From positions 136,712,223 to 136,776,222 of the forward strand of contig CM045761.1 of assembly GCA_025200525.1 (NCBI GenBank): a DNA stretch of 64,000 nucleotides, written 5' to 3'. Both the position numbers and the translations under genes were made by a program. The notes under the pieces were generated by a model. The model worked only from the letters and a program-made list of their open reading frames with translations. It had not been told where the DNA came from and did not search any database. Source of the DNA: Camellia lanceoleosa (lineage: Eukaryota > Streptophyta > Magnoliopsida > Ericales > Theaceae). Each line of letters starts with the position of its first letter. Position 1 is the stretch's first letter. Of the stretch, positions 33,930-46,158 are shown piece after piece.

Positions 33930-34178
33930 CACTCGAGCTAGCCCTTTTGTATTTTCTCCTCTGCTCAAGTGGGCAGTCTGATGCTCGAGCGGGATTATTC
34001 AGTCTTCAGTATTTTCCCTGCAGGACATCGGACGCTCGAGCCTCCACTTTCACGCTTGAGCGGGGATCATCATCTGTAGAACTTCTGGAAGTTTGTATTC
34101 CACGCTCGAGCGGCGCTTTCCACGCTCGAGCGGGAGTCTGTGCCTGACGCTCGAGCAGGGCGTCCCACGCTCGAGCGG
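33930..34178. repeat. CGCTCGAGCG palindrome cluster
   Basis: Seven CTCGAG cores, many as ACGCTCGAGCGG, near the sense 5' end of the LTR. The ORF 33920-34147 here is an artefact. Confidence 0.88.
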
Positions 34179-34855
34179 ACTGTATTGTATATCAGTCTGA
34201 GATGAAGCTTTTAAAATCATTTTTTCGGCTCTCTCTCTCTAAAGTATTCCAAAACCCTAATTGGAGAGCTTCCCTCTCTAGGATACCCTCTCTCTCTACT
34301 TTTTGATCTTGATTTAGTGAGACCCAACCCTTGTGTCTTCATTAAAGTGTTGGAGCTTCTCAAGACCTTCATTTTGATCCGAAAAGTTGTGGGTTTGGAG
34401 CATCTCGAGTTTTGTCCTTCTTCTCCTTTGAGCTCCGATATTTGAGGTAGGGATAACTACTCATATTTATGGTCTTTGACATAAACATGTAGTCTTTTTG
34501 ATTTAAATGATGAAGTTGGGAAATTTTAGGTTTTAGGGTTTCAAAACTTGAAGTGTATAAAGAGGGGTTTTGTTCCTTTGAACTATACATGTGTATTTGA
34601 GTCTTAAAATGAGGTTATTAATGTTTATTGATGATATTTGGACCTTTGGGTCAATGTTGAGAAAAAGGAGAAAATGCCTTGGTTGGGCTTAGTTGGGTTT
34701 TTGGTGTAATTAATGAAATTAATTATGGAAGTAATGAAATTGGGCAATTGCGAGATGGAATGGTGTAGTTGGATTGATTAATCACTCACCTATGAAAATG
34801 TTGATAATTTATATGTTTGATGAATTCATTATATGTTTAGAAATAATTGTTTTGG

Positions 34856-34874
34856 GCTATCGGTGGAGGATAGT
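34856..34874 (+). other. Conserved LTR hairpin, copy 4
   Basis: GCTATC-GGTGGAG-GATAGT, six pairs with one terminal G-T, followed by TTGTTGTAGA. Confidence 0.6.
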
Positions 34875-35825
34875 CTTGATTGTTGTAGACCCTGCATGAT
34901 GATTAGGTGAATTAAAATTAATCAATTGAGTATGTCATTGAATATGACGGATGGAATAACACATTGAATATGTGCTTTGCTTGATCATTGTATATGATAA
35001 GTGTTTAATTACATTGCATATGTATCTTGTTTGGGAGAAGAAGAGGAGATAGGGGATGTACTCTCAGACCTATTTGTAAGGAGATAGGGGATGGACTCCA
35101 TTGATAACTAAGTTTGCCGGAGTGTCCAGGGTGAAAGTCCGAAATCTCGATTACGTTTGCATAACGTAGATGAATTCAAGTATTGAAATATTATTGATAT
35201 GAGTTGTAGGCTCATTTTAATTGATCATGATTGAAGTATTGTTAACATGAGTTGTAGTCTCATTATAAACTGTCTGGATGAATAGAGAACCATAACTATG
35301 AATTGGTTTGGATAATGAAACGAAAAAGGATTGATATGCTTATATATATCTATGAATATGAATTGGTTATGAAAGAGATGTACGTCTGTTTATATGAGTT
35401 AAACATTTATCAAAAGCTAATGTTTTAGTTATCGTTCATATTATGTTTAGCATATCTCTACTGGGCGTTGGCTCACCCTATATGGGACATCACTTTTAGG
35501 TACAGGTGATATGCCGCCTCCAAGGTCTTAGCTTGGAAGGTTTTGGGAGTTGAAGACTCTTTTGGTTGTTTTGTTATTTTTGGTGTTACATGTAAATTCA
35601 AGCCAAAGGCTTAATGTGTTTAGAGTTAAAACTCTCTATTTTTGTAACCAAGTGTTGGCTTGGAAAGTTATAAGCCCGTGGGGCACTTACTTTTGTTGTC
35701 AACATATAATACTTTTGAACTAAATACTCTGATGAATGGAAATATGTTTTTTTTTTTTTTTTTTATGTCTATGGATGCCTTGAATGATTGGTTTATATGT
35801 ATTATTTTGAGGGCGTTACACCCAC

Positions 35826-36282
35826 CCACCACAAAAATAAACCTAGATTCAAACCCAAAAAGAAAATTGATAAACTAGGTCAAGATATAAATCATCCAAT
35901 TAAGACAAGATTGCAAATCTACAATAATCTCAAATATAGATTCAATATAGATGCAATCTGCAAATCTGCAATCTTAAAGAAACAAATCTCAAATCACATA
36001 AAAACCTAGATATCTCAAATCACATAAATAATTTTTCGTCAAATCTGGTTGTTTATGAGTCTGATCGAGTTGCACAGGTATCAATTTGGTTGCCTTTTCT
36101 TTCCAATAATTTTTCAGCGATGCCACTTCCTTCATTCTTCTTGCTGCACTCTTGCCTTTTTTCTTTTTCTTTTTTTCTCTTTCTTTCATTTTCTTGGAGA
36201 AATTTCCCCCCAAAACGACGTCGTTTTGGGGGCATCACAAGAACCACCGTAGACAACCATAGCAAAGGATTCGGACTCCATC
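35826..36282. other. No gene recognised; holds a perfect palindrome
   Basis: Short spacer between two LTR insertions. Overlapping frames on both strands around 35989-36287 have no recognisable domain. Confidence 0.5.
36207..36232. repeat. Perfect 26-bp palindrome
   Basis: Centred between 36219 and 36220 with core AACGACGTCGTT, extended through four A/T and five C/G on each side. The ACGT core is of the bZIP-binding type. Confidence 0.9.
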
Positions 36283-37117
36283 AATGATGTAATGTCCCAA
36301 AATATTTTCTTTTAAATAGTCAGTGCATAAATTAATTAAGTAAAATTTGGATTAGAGTGTTGTGTAAAGTTATGTGTGAAAATGGTTCAATTTTGTAATA
36401 ATTTTTTTTTTTTTAAATATGATTTTCGATCTTAGAAAATATAAAATTTTTATTATGTTGTTTTTATAAGAGTCTAGCGCGTTGGACAAAAATTTCAGAA
36501 ATTAATTGATAAGTATTTATTTTATAAAAAAAAAATTGCGAACTGATTGGTATTCAATTTAATTTGAAATTGAGTTATGGACGTTTAGACCATGATTTGA
36601 GATAAATTTATTGGGTCTATTTTGGTAAATAATTGGACCACGTTTGGCTTATGGGTGGGACCCATGACTTAGATTTAATTTAAATTAAGTTTGTTTAATG
36701 ACTCGTGTTTCACTGTTTGATCCTTTTTAATTATGTGATTGGTAATAACCACCTTGGGAGTTGTTATTATTTATTATATAGGATTATAATAAATATTTGA
36801 TAGTTGATTTTATAATGTGTACCATATGGTAAAAAAATTATATATTTTTGTAGTGAATAAAATAAGTGCATACTTCGTGGTGAGCAAAATATTATATTTT
36901 GTGGTAAACAAAAATATCATATTTTGTAGTAAGAAAAATTATATAATTTTATAATTTATATTATAAAATTTGGAGGTATTATCACAAAAAAATTATATTA
37001 TTTTTGAGGAAATCATTTTTTTTTTCGGGAAAGCCACCAAACCCACGTGAGGATGTCCCCCCACACCTCTCCCTTCCCCTCCTTTTTGCTTTTCATTTTG
37101 CTAAGCAGAGAGCTCAG

Positions 37118-37155
<38 letters not shown>

Positions 37156-38057
37156 GTTTTGTTCTTCATTGTTGCTCAATTTTTGAGCTTCAAATAGAAG
37201 TCTTTAGAGTGAGATTTTACAAAAGTGTTATAAATGAAAGTTGGAGAGCTCGTCATGATCATCGCAATGGTAGTCTCGAATCCATGATCGAGCGATGTTT
37301 ACATTTTCGAATTACTTTTCTTCATATTTGAGGTAGAGACTTTTTTTATCTTTTTACAATAAAGCTATGTTAGGATTATTTTGAGAAAATATGTCATTTT
37401 AAGAAGTATTGCATATGTATATATATATAATTTTTAGATTTTTGTTTGGTAATTTCTGAAAGAAAAATTATGTTGAAATGTTAAGAATGTTGGCATTTTG
37501 AGATTGATTTTGGAAAAATCATTTTGTGTTGTTAATTTTGAAAAAAAAAATCCAAAAATAAAATTTAAAGGTTGTATGATTGTATTTACATCATATTATG
37601 ATTAGATGATTTATTTTGAGAAATATGAAGTTGAAATTTTTTTTTTTATCTTTGATTTTGGAATTTATTTTTGAGAAAAATAAATTGATATTGAGGAATA
37701 TTGTGTAAATTGTCAAGTTGGGATTATAGAGTTGTTTTGGTATTAAAAATTTTAAAAGTGTTACATTCATGTTATTTTATGAAAAATGACATGTTGATGA
37801 TTTAGTTATGTTCATTTTTGTGAAAATAAAAATGTGAAATATTGACTTTTGAACTCATAACCTTGAAAATGTAACTCTTGGGCATATTTCATAATTTTTG
37901 ATGTAAATATCATGTTGGTTAGGTAATTTTTGAAAAAAATGGTAGAATTGTTATTGGTAGAGAATTTGGAAAAAATATTACCTCTTTAAGTTGGCATGAA
38001 AAATGGTTATGTTGAAATATGGTTATGTTAGAGGGATAAGACATGTGAGGTTAAGTT

Positions 38058-39929
38058 TGTAACGCCCCAATTTCTAAGCCCAAATGTTGATACAACAATC
38101 ATGGTTCTTTAAAGGAAAACCGAAATAAATTCCCATATTTGCATTACATGACATGAATAGTTCTCATACGATAATACATTCAATTCAAAACAAAACAAAA
38201 CAAAACAAAACAAATAGATACCCTCAAGGGTTTACAAGTTTCCAAGGCTTAAGCTCGGTTACACAAAACAGTTATTCAAACTCACACAAATACAGCCCTT
38301 GGCTTACAAAACAGAGTCACGCAAAATGAGAGCATTGTACTCCCAACATACACACTTCCATGCCCCTTGTTGGGTGGAATCACCACATCTTTTCCTGCAC
38401 AAAAATCCCGTAGGGTGAGCATAAAGCCCAGTAGGAAATTCTTAACAAAGTATATACATTTTATATAAGTCTCAAGAGATGAAATGCACATGCCATGCTA
38501 TGCCTTTTTTGAAGATAAATCACATTTTCATCTTTTGAAAACCATCATGCTCAATGATGTCATGCACTTTCAATTGTTCAAAACTAAACAATTTATTTTA
38601 AGGGCGGTAAATACGACTCTAGTAATCCCTAGGTCGGTGTCTACAAGTAGACTATACTAGTACTATCAAATCATCATTTTTACCAGTATTAACCGGAAGG
38701 CTCAACACCTATCCGCGCGGGTTTTCAGCCTTTCATCCCAGACCCTCAGGCCAACTTATTCAATATCATCTACACCACCTATCAAGACTTATCAACGTAT
38801 TTACCCAAAAACCATTCCATGAAAACTTGTTTCTCAACATTCTTTTCTCAATACAAGTTTTCAAATCAATTTTCAAAGTTTAATGTAATCAAATGAATTG
38901 ATATGCTAATTTCACAAGATGAATATAAATACTTTTATTCCAATTCATCATCCAAGGAATAACACAATTCTCTCTTCTCAAGTATCCTCAACAATTAGTC
39001 ATTTCAAGACTATTTCAACGTTTTGAACAATAATTTCCAAAATGAGCAATAATCCTCATATTCCCTGAAATTCATCATTTATATAAATATAAACAAGAAA
39101 TTTTCCAAACATCCATTTATTTTGACACACAAAATAAATATAACAATATCATTCATGAATTTTCAATATCTTTTCAAAATCTCCAAATTCTAGGTTTTCT
39201 CACCAAAGCTATACAACTCAAATATTTTGAAAGAAAACTTTCCAAAATCATCTTTTTTTCAATCAATGAAGATCAAAACCCATAAGATCATTTTAAAAGA
39301 ACAAGAGACAAACCCACTTTCAAAATCGCTCAACTTCCTGAATCAACAATAAATTTTCAGAAGCTATCAAAGGATGATTTCGAAAATCATCTAGATCTTG
39401 CAAAAATATATATATAACTTAAAGAAAATCCCTATCTCAAGTTTTGAAGAGAATTTGAGATGAAACCCCCAAAATCAACGGTGTCCAAACTCGACCTTCA
39501 CCACACACAACGAAACCCTCAAGGAGCTAACCAACTTTGATGAAGAACTTAGGTCCAAATCCCAAAAGATTTGAAGAAATCAAAGATCTTGTGAGGTTTT
39601 TGGTAGGAAATGTAGAGAGAAGGGAGTGGAAATGTTTTTTAGAGAGAAAGATATACAAAATTGATTTAACTTTAGCCCAAAGAGAGAAGAAAAAGGAAAA
39701 AAATTTGGATCTCACCAACCCTCCACACCTCATTCCTGCACTTGCCTTTTTAGCAGTGTGCAAGCTGTGCTCTCCTCTGAAATCCACACATGCGGTTTGC
39801 TCTCCCACTCATGCGGACAAGCAACTTCGAATGCATTTTGCATTTTTGTTTTGGGAGCGCTGCCCCTCAACCCCGCCAAGGCGCTGCCCCCGACATACTC
39901 AGCAAAGTGGCAAAACTGGGATCGCTACA
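38058..39929 (-). mobile_element. Nested solo LTR, 1.87 kb
   Basis: TGTAACGCCCC...GGGATCGCTACA with an exact duplication AAGTT (38053-38057 and 39930-39934). The paralogous LTR A is uninterrupted at the matching place (about 13875). Sense is minus, so its sense 5' end is TGTAGCG, a canonical TG, unlike the TATAGCG relatives. It has decayed CATGCGG motifs (39785-39820) where relatives have palindrome clusters. The remaining frames (39527-39991) are not coding. Confidence 0.9.
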
Positions 39930-40689
39930 AAGTTGGTGTTATTAATTTAGAAGATGATGAATATAATGAATTTACTAATTTGATGAATTAAATTAGTTTG
40001 GTTAATATTTTAAATCCCTTGTAATTAAAGGGGTGTTATTAGGTTTAATTCATAACTTCAATATTATGAGATTAAAAGTGACGAAGTTAAGTATGAGATT
40101 TGGAGGAATAAGCGAGATTAAGATGATGTAGTATGTCATTGGATTCCTAGTTTTACTAGTTGAGTAATGTTATAATAACAATTTCGTACTTCAAAATTTT
40201 TATGAGATATTTGAATTGTTTGGCGATTTTTGACAAGAAAATAATATAATATGATTTTTAGCTCGTTTGGAGCAAATGGATGAATTGGATTAAAACAAAA
40301 ATGAGTTATCGAGACTTTTATTTATTTATTTATTTTCCCTTGGTTTAATTTGATGGGGGTTAATGTTGATAATTGGAAAGTGAACACTCGTGTTATATTT
40401 TATAATTATAGTCAAGAGGAGATTTTGATATAATTGATTAAGTGTTGGAATATTCACTTATGCGTAGTGAAAATTATGATTGAACTTGAAGATCCTGATA
40501 TTTCACTTGCATGAGAAAAATGGGGATTTGATTTTATTTAATGTTTAGGATGGGGATGAGTTTTGGAAAGATTGTAATTACATTTCATTGATAAAGTATG
40601 TGAGTTAAAAATTGATGAAAACTTGAACCCGCTTTGGTGTCATATGTTATTGCTATTGATGGATCTATTGTTTAGAAGTTTTTAGTTTT

Positions 40690-40710
40690 GGTAACCGGTA
40701 GAGGATTGCC
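40690..40710 (+). other. Conserved LTR hairpin, copy 5 (variant stem)
   Basis: GGTAACC-GGTAGAG-GATTGCC. Six of seven pairs form (one T-G) with one C-A mismatch. One stem position is changed on both sides relative to GGCTATC/GATAGCC. Confidence 0.5.
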
Positions 40711-41835
40711 ATGTTGGTATTTAAATGAGGAGATTCTTGAAAAGGTAAGAAAATGTTTGATTTTTGGAAGTTTGTTTTATATAAAAAATATTGTTGAATT
40801 GTCTTGAAAAGGCTAAGTTGGAAGTTGTTAATTTACATGTGGTACATACATGAACATTGACATTATTATATTATCTCTTGGAATTGTATCATGATATTAC
40901 ATTGATAGAGATATGGAATTTGATCACAGTGGAACATTGTGTAGTGGAATTGAAATTGGAACTATCTTAATGCATTGTTACATATTGCACTGCCATTTCA
41001 TTTCATTGTTATCTTGGATTTTGAATTGTAATTGAAAACTATTGTTTTGAGAAAGGAATTGTTTTCGGAAAAAAAGATCATTTGGATTTGTTTTTGGAAA
41101 GTGCATTGGAAAGTTCGGATAGGGGGTGTAGTTTGATGTTGGTTTAAGTTAGCCTAAGTGTCCATGGTGAAAGACCGAAAACACGCGTGGAGGAGGTGCC
41201 ACTGCCCTTCCGATGAGAGACCGGTAAAGTGGGGATTTGGTAATGCTTGATATGCCTACTTACAAACACCAGCCTCGGGATTACTAGAGTCGTATTTACC
41301 ACCTTGGAATTATATTGAAATTATTGGATTAATGTGTTTTCAAATTGGTATTGTGTATAAGATTTCAAAAGATGAGAAAAATATCTTGAGCATGATATAG
41401 CATATGCATCCATCTCATAAGACTGTATAAAATGTATTTAATACTTTGTTAGATGTCATTATGAATTGTTTAATTATTTGATTCAATTGACAAATGGGTA
41501 ATTGAATGAATTGATAAGAATGTTATGTTGCATTTGAGGCATGCTTATTTATTTAAGTTAACTAGTTATGGTTAATTAAATAAATTGGAATTAATAGTTT
41601 ATGTAATAGAATCATATGGTTTTGATATGATATGATTTCACGTATATATAGGAGTATCTTTGTACCCGCATAACTTCTAATGTTTTAATATGAGATTGTT
41701 TGGTGAGCTAGTAGTTGCTCACTCCCTACCTGTACATGTATACAGGGAATGCTTTTCGGATTTGAAGATCAAACAATGGGTTTTATCATTTCATAAGTGT
41801 AATGTAGTAATGAATTGTACTACTTCATTTGTTTG

Positions 41836-42323
41836 GCCCCATTTGGTGTAGCTGTTAAAACAACTTATAGATTATAACTTAACAGATTATAGATTATGAC
41901 TTTAATCAGAAGTTGTTAATCTATTTGGTGTAACAGTTAGATTATAGATTTAAGTTGCTGAGTAGTGTTTGTTAAATAAGCTGTGAAATAGCTTTTTCAA
42001 TTAATTTTTATTTTTTGTTTGTCTACATTTCTCATATAAAATAATAATAATAATAATCTATAGTCCATTTGGGTCTTTTTCTATTTTTAAAAAAATAAAA
42101 AATAAAAAAATCTAAGAGTATAACCATAAATTAACATGTCCACAGCAGAAGTTGATAATCAGAAGCAATGGGTGAGCAACTTCTCAGAATCAGCTTTTTT
42201 GAGTTAAAATAAGCTGTGAGAATCAGAAGCTGTTTGAAATAAGTTTAACCAAACAGTCCAAAATAACTTTTTCAAAGCTAAAAGCCATAAGTTAGCTTTG
42301 AAAAGCTGAAACAAACACCCTCT
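41836..42323. mobile_element. hAT-like MITE, 488 bp
   Basis: Flanked by the 8-bp repeat TTTGTTTG (41828-41835 and 42324-42331). Ends GCCCCATTTGGTGTAGC and, read from the right, GAGGGTGTTTGTTTCAGC are loosely inverted. The copy of this LTR at 3713 lacks it (continuous near 15432), confirming the insertion. Confidence 0.72.
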
Positions 42324-42555
42324 TTGTTTGGCTGAGTGTTATTTTTTTGTAAAGAGTAGTGTCCTCTATTTTATTGTAACCCTCAGGGCATTTTTTTTAT
42401 TTGTATGTAAATGTCATTGTTGTATAACGAGAGGGAACATGTATATATAATTATTCATCATTTCATCTAATGATGAATTGTCATTTGTAAATGGACTTAA
42501 TTAATGAATATTGGTAATATCATCCGAGTAATAAAATACGGGGCGTGACAAATGA

Positions 42556-43390
42556 TGTAGAAGAAATTATGTTATTGTCAATTTGGGCTAATTGTATTAA
42601 ATTTACAATTTATTTTCAAATTTTACCCCTTCTTTTGGTATTATTTACAATTCTTTCTCTTTATCACTGTCAAATATATTTATGGTAAATTAAAAATACA
42701 CTCCTTGAAATTTGAAAATAGGAATTGTTCTCTGTAATTATAGAAATTATAAAGTAATAATTTTTAATTGTTGTCTATTATGCAACAATTTTTTATTTTT
42801 TTTTATTTTTGACATCATAAAACTATTAATTTACTTAATGATTTATAAATAAAAAGGATAATTTTTTATGCAATTTGAAATTAGAAGGGGCGAAATATAA
42901 TTTTCAGAAGTACAGAAAGAAATTTATATTTTAAAGAAATCTCAAGAAATCTAGTTGTAAATTACCTATGCATTTATTTATTTAATACAAATAAAGGCAA
43001 ATTATATTCCCCCTATTGTCCATATCACTTTAGCCCTTTAATTAAAAATTATAACATTTAACCCCCTTGTCTATTAATTTTTTTCAATTTGAATCTTAAT
43101 GACAAAACAATATTCCATTTGAGATGTCATGTGCAACTAACATGTCAAATATTTTTTAATCAATTTATAAAATAAGCCCTCAATATATAGAATGCTTACA
43201 TTGATACAACTTAATAATTTAAGATGAAAAATCTAGCATTTTTTAGTTGAAAAGGTAAACAAGTTTTAAATTAAAATATTAAGATGTACAAAATATATAA
43301 AAATGATTAATTTAAATCTTGATGCCTAAAATTTATGAAAAGTTTAAGTCATTTACTGCTTCCATAAAAGATAGTACTCAAATAATCAAC
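42556..43390. other. No gene recognised
   Basis: AT-rich. A patch at 42985-43110 resembles the MULE-like MITE family (CAAATTATATTCCCCC), with no paired end found. Confidence 0.5.
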
Positions 43391-43393
43391 TTA

Positions 43394-43561
43394 GGAGGTA
43401 TTTGGGATAATCTAAATAAGTATATTTTTTGACTTTTTACGAAAAAACGTGAAATATGGATTGGGTTTGAAGTGATGTGATAGATAGGTGATGTGACCTA
43501 AATAAGATGATTGTGACTCAAATAGAATAATGTGCTATTTTAGCACATCCCAAACACCCCC
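43394..43561. mobile_element. Tourist-like MITE, 168 bp
   Basis: TIRs GGAGGTATTTGGG and GGGGGTGTTTGGG with TTA duplications (43391-43393 and 43562-43564). No coding sequence. Confidence 0.8.
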
Positions 43562-43643
43562 TTAAGTAATCTACTTAATTTATATGTTTTCATACATTTT
43601 TTTTTTTTTTAACATTTGTCCCGTGCCTTGCATGAACTTTTCC

Positions 43644-43690
43644 TGCGCTCGAGCGGTTCCATGTTTTTGTGTCTAGACGCTCGAGCGACA
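43644..43690. repeat. CGCTCGAGCG palindromes, remnant cluster
   Basis: Two CTCGAG cores at the truncated edge of the LTR. Confidence 0.75.
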
Positions 43691-44394
43691 CTTCTTGTGC
43701 TTGAGTGATCTGTGCATACATCAGTTCGTAAGGTCACTTTTCTGAGTCACTTTTTTACTTCTTTCTCTCTCTAAACTTTTCAAAACCCTAGATCTACACA
43801 CACACTCTCTCTCTCTAAAACTCTACTTCTCTTCACAAATACACTTAGATCCGTCGAGTTTTTCACCAGTGTCCCTTTGTTAAAAAGGTAAAGCACCCCG
43901 TGGGCTTCCTTTTGATCTGAACAAAGCTGGGTTTAGGCATTGTTGGAGTTCCTTCACTCTTTCTCTCATCTTCTAAGCTTGAGGTAGAGATTTCTCCGGA
44001 CTCTAGTATGATTTCTAACTTAGATATTTGCTATTTCTAAAATAACATTATGATTTTGAGATTTTTGGACAAATCAAGGATTTTTGGTTAAAAATTAAAA
44101 GAGGGGTTTTCAAATGGATTCTTGGAAATGATTGTGACGTTGAAAATAAAGTTGAGTTGTGATGAAATTGTTGATTTTGTTACTTGGGATTGATTTTGGA
44201 AGAGAAATGAATTTTACCTTAAATGTCTCAAATGTTGATTTTATATAAATGATGAAATTGATGTTGGAAATGTGGAATTGGGTCGTTATTAATGAGGATG
44301 GTGGAGTTGGATATGTATTATCACTCACATCTTGAAATTTGGAAAGTTTATCTTTAGTGAAAATTGTTTATCTGTTTAGAAATATTTGTTTTGT

Positions 44395-44413
44395 GCTATC
44401 GGTGGAGGATAGC
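44395..44413 (+). other. Conserved LTR hairpin, copy 6
   Basis: GCTATC-GGTGGAG-GATAGC, a perfect 6-bp stem followed by TATGATTGTTGT. Confidence 0.62.
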
Positions 44414-44959
44414 TATGATTGTTGTAAAAATTGCATGAGAATTAGGAGAATTGAAACTATTGTCTTATTCATTTGCATTGAGCATTATTTCATATTTATG
44501 CATTGGAAATGTATATTGTTTTGAGAAAATGGGTGAATTTGGAAAATATGTGTTGTCTCTTTGAAATAAGTTGGCCTGAGTGTCCATGGTGAAAGTACTA
44601 AAAATCGCACATATACATGGGTGTCGATCCCACAGATAAAATTTTCGTGAAATAGAAATAGTAGTGCTTGAATAGCCTACGTTTACATGGGTGCCAGTTT
44701 ACGGTTTTCCGTAGACGAAATTTCCGTGAAATGTTGTATTTGTATTGAGATTTCCAAAGTGTGATTCATTGTATAGCGATTCTAGTTTAGACCCAAACCA
44801 TTTGAATTTTGGATCCAAGTTTCATTTCCCTTATATAGTTGTTCTTGTCTTGTTTTCCCACTATTTCTCCTTGAGTTTGGCTATTGGGTTGCGTTGGTTG
44901 CGTTTGGGACAAGTTGGTAGCTTGTTTTCCAAACTGTTGTTGTCCATAATTTTGTTCCT

Positions 44960-45215
44960 TCGCTCGAGCGTCACTGACGCTCGAGCAATCTTTGTGAACT
45001 CTCAATACTTTTGTAGGTCTGCAAAAGTACTAGGAAGTGGTATTCTACGCTCAAGCAAAGCTTTTTGCGCTTGAGTGGTGTTGGCTCGAGCAACCCTTAT
45101 TACGCTCAAGCATTGGTCTTTTGTCTATAAAACTACTGGGAGTTTGTATTTTACGCTCGAGCAACAACTTTTTGTGCTTGAGCGGTTACATCTTGTGTCT
45201 AGACGCTCGAGCGAC
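44960..45215. repeat. CGCTCGAGCG palindrome cluster
   Basis: Five CTCGAG cores plus CTCAAGC variants. The frames 44745-45306 across it are not genes. Confidence 0.85.
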
Positions 45216-45725
45216 ACTTCTTGCGCTCGGGTGGTCTGCACATATATCAATTCGTAAAAGTCACTTTTTACATCACTTTTTTTTTTTAATCTTTCTCTCT
45301 CTTTAAACAGTTTCAAAACCCTAAGTTGAGACTCTCTCTCTCTCTCTCTAAAACTCACCTTTTCTCTACAAAGCTAGAACACATCGTAGGCTTCCTTTTG
45401 ATCCGAACAAAGTTGGGTTTCGATGTCCTTAAAGTATCTTCATTCTCTCTCTCGTCTTCTAAGCTTAAGGTAGGGATATCTCTACATTTTTTATGAGTTT
45501 TAACTTAGTTATTTGTTATCTCTAAACAATATTGATTTTGAAAGATTTGGAACAATCTAGGGTTTTAGGTAAAAATCAAAAGAGTGGTTTTTCAAATGGA
45601 TCCTTGAAAATGATTTTGATATGAAAAATAATATTGAGTTGGGAATAAATAGTTGATTTTGAATATTTGGGATTGATTTTGGAAAGGAAAGGGATTTTGC
45701 CCCAAATGCCTCAAATGTTTATTTT

Positions 45726-45983
45726 GTGGGTGTTTGGGAAGTGAGTTTTTATGTAGATTTTAGTAGATGTAAGTTTTTATGAGATAAAAAAATTTTAGTG
45801 TTTGGGAAGATAGTTGGGTTTTTATGTGGTTGGATGTGATGTTTGTGAGAGAAAAAGTGAAATGATTATGGGGTTGGATTGGATATTTTGTTTGGATGTG
45901 TTTTTTTTGGTTTTGCAAAACTTTTGTCTTTTAGTGATTTTTATGAGATAAAAAATTTGGGATGTTGCTTACCAAACACCACC
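45726..45983. mobile_element. Tourist-like MITE, 258 bp
   Basis: Termini GTGGGTGTTTGGGAAG and, on the other strand, GGTGGTGTTTGGTAAG, with TTT on both sides (45723-45725 and 45984-45986). The sister LTR at about 44250 is uninterrupted (GATTTTATATAAAT). Confidence 0.75.
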
Positions 45984-46139
45984 TTTATATAAATTATGAG
46001 ATTGATATTGAAATTGTAAAATTGGATTTATGTTGATAAGGATAATGGAGTTAGATATGTATTATCACTCACCTCTTGAAAATTTGGAGAGTTTATCTTT
46101 ATGGATAATTGTTTATCTATTTAGAAATATCTATTTTGG

Positions 46140-46158
46140 GCTATCGATGGAAGATAGC
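46140..46158 (+). other. Conserved LTR hairpin, copy 7
   Basis: GCTATC-GATGGAA-GATAGC. Perfect stem, two loop substitutions. Confidence 0.58.

Larger units (their letters stand above)
33741..35820 (+). mobile_element. Solo LTR, 2.08 kb (chromovirus LTR family)
   Basis: TATAGCGATTCC...GAGGGCGTTACA with an exact duplication CCCAC (33736-33740 and 35821-35825). It starts TA, not TG. In sense order it has the palindrome cluster (33930-34178), CT-rich tracts (34228-34300), the hairpin at 34856, GAGTGTCCAGGGTGAAAGTCC-type block at 35115, TTGGCTCACCCTATATGGG at 35469, and a seven-codon micro-ORF at 35511-35531 (MPPPRS then stop). It is the same family as 27844 in opposite orientation. Confidence 0.9.
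36288..42550 (+). mobile_element. Large gypsy-type solo LTR (family A/C), second copy
   Basis: TGTAATGTCCC...GGGGCGTGACA with an exact duplication AATGA (36283-36287 and 42551-42555). Without the nested LTR at 38058 and the MITE at 41836 it is about 3.9 kb, close to the copy at 3713. It has the CT tract at 37115-37155, a variant hairpin at 40690, GTGTCCATGGTGAAAGACC at 41159, and the GGTGAGCTAGTAGTTGCTCAC region at 41700. No internal coding region. Confidence 0.9.

Noticed and set aside
33920..34147. Ser/Arg/Ala-rich small proteins (also at 24162, 29600, 44745, 54272, 62526)
   Set aside because: All arise from CTCGAGCG clusters read in one frame or another; peptide pattern RSSGARA is dictated by the motif.
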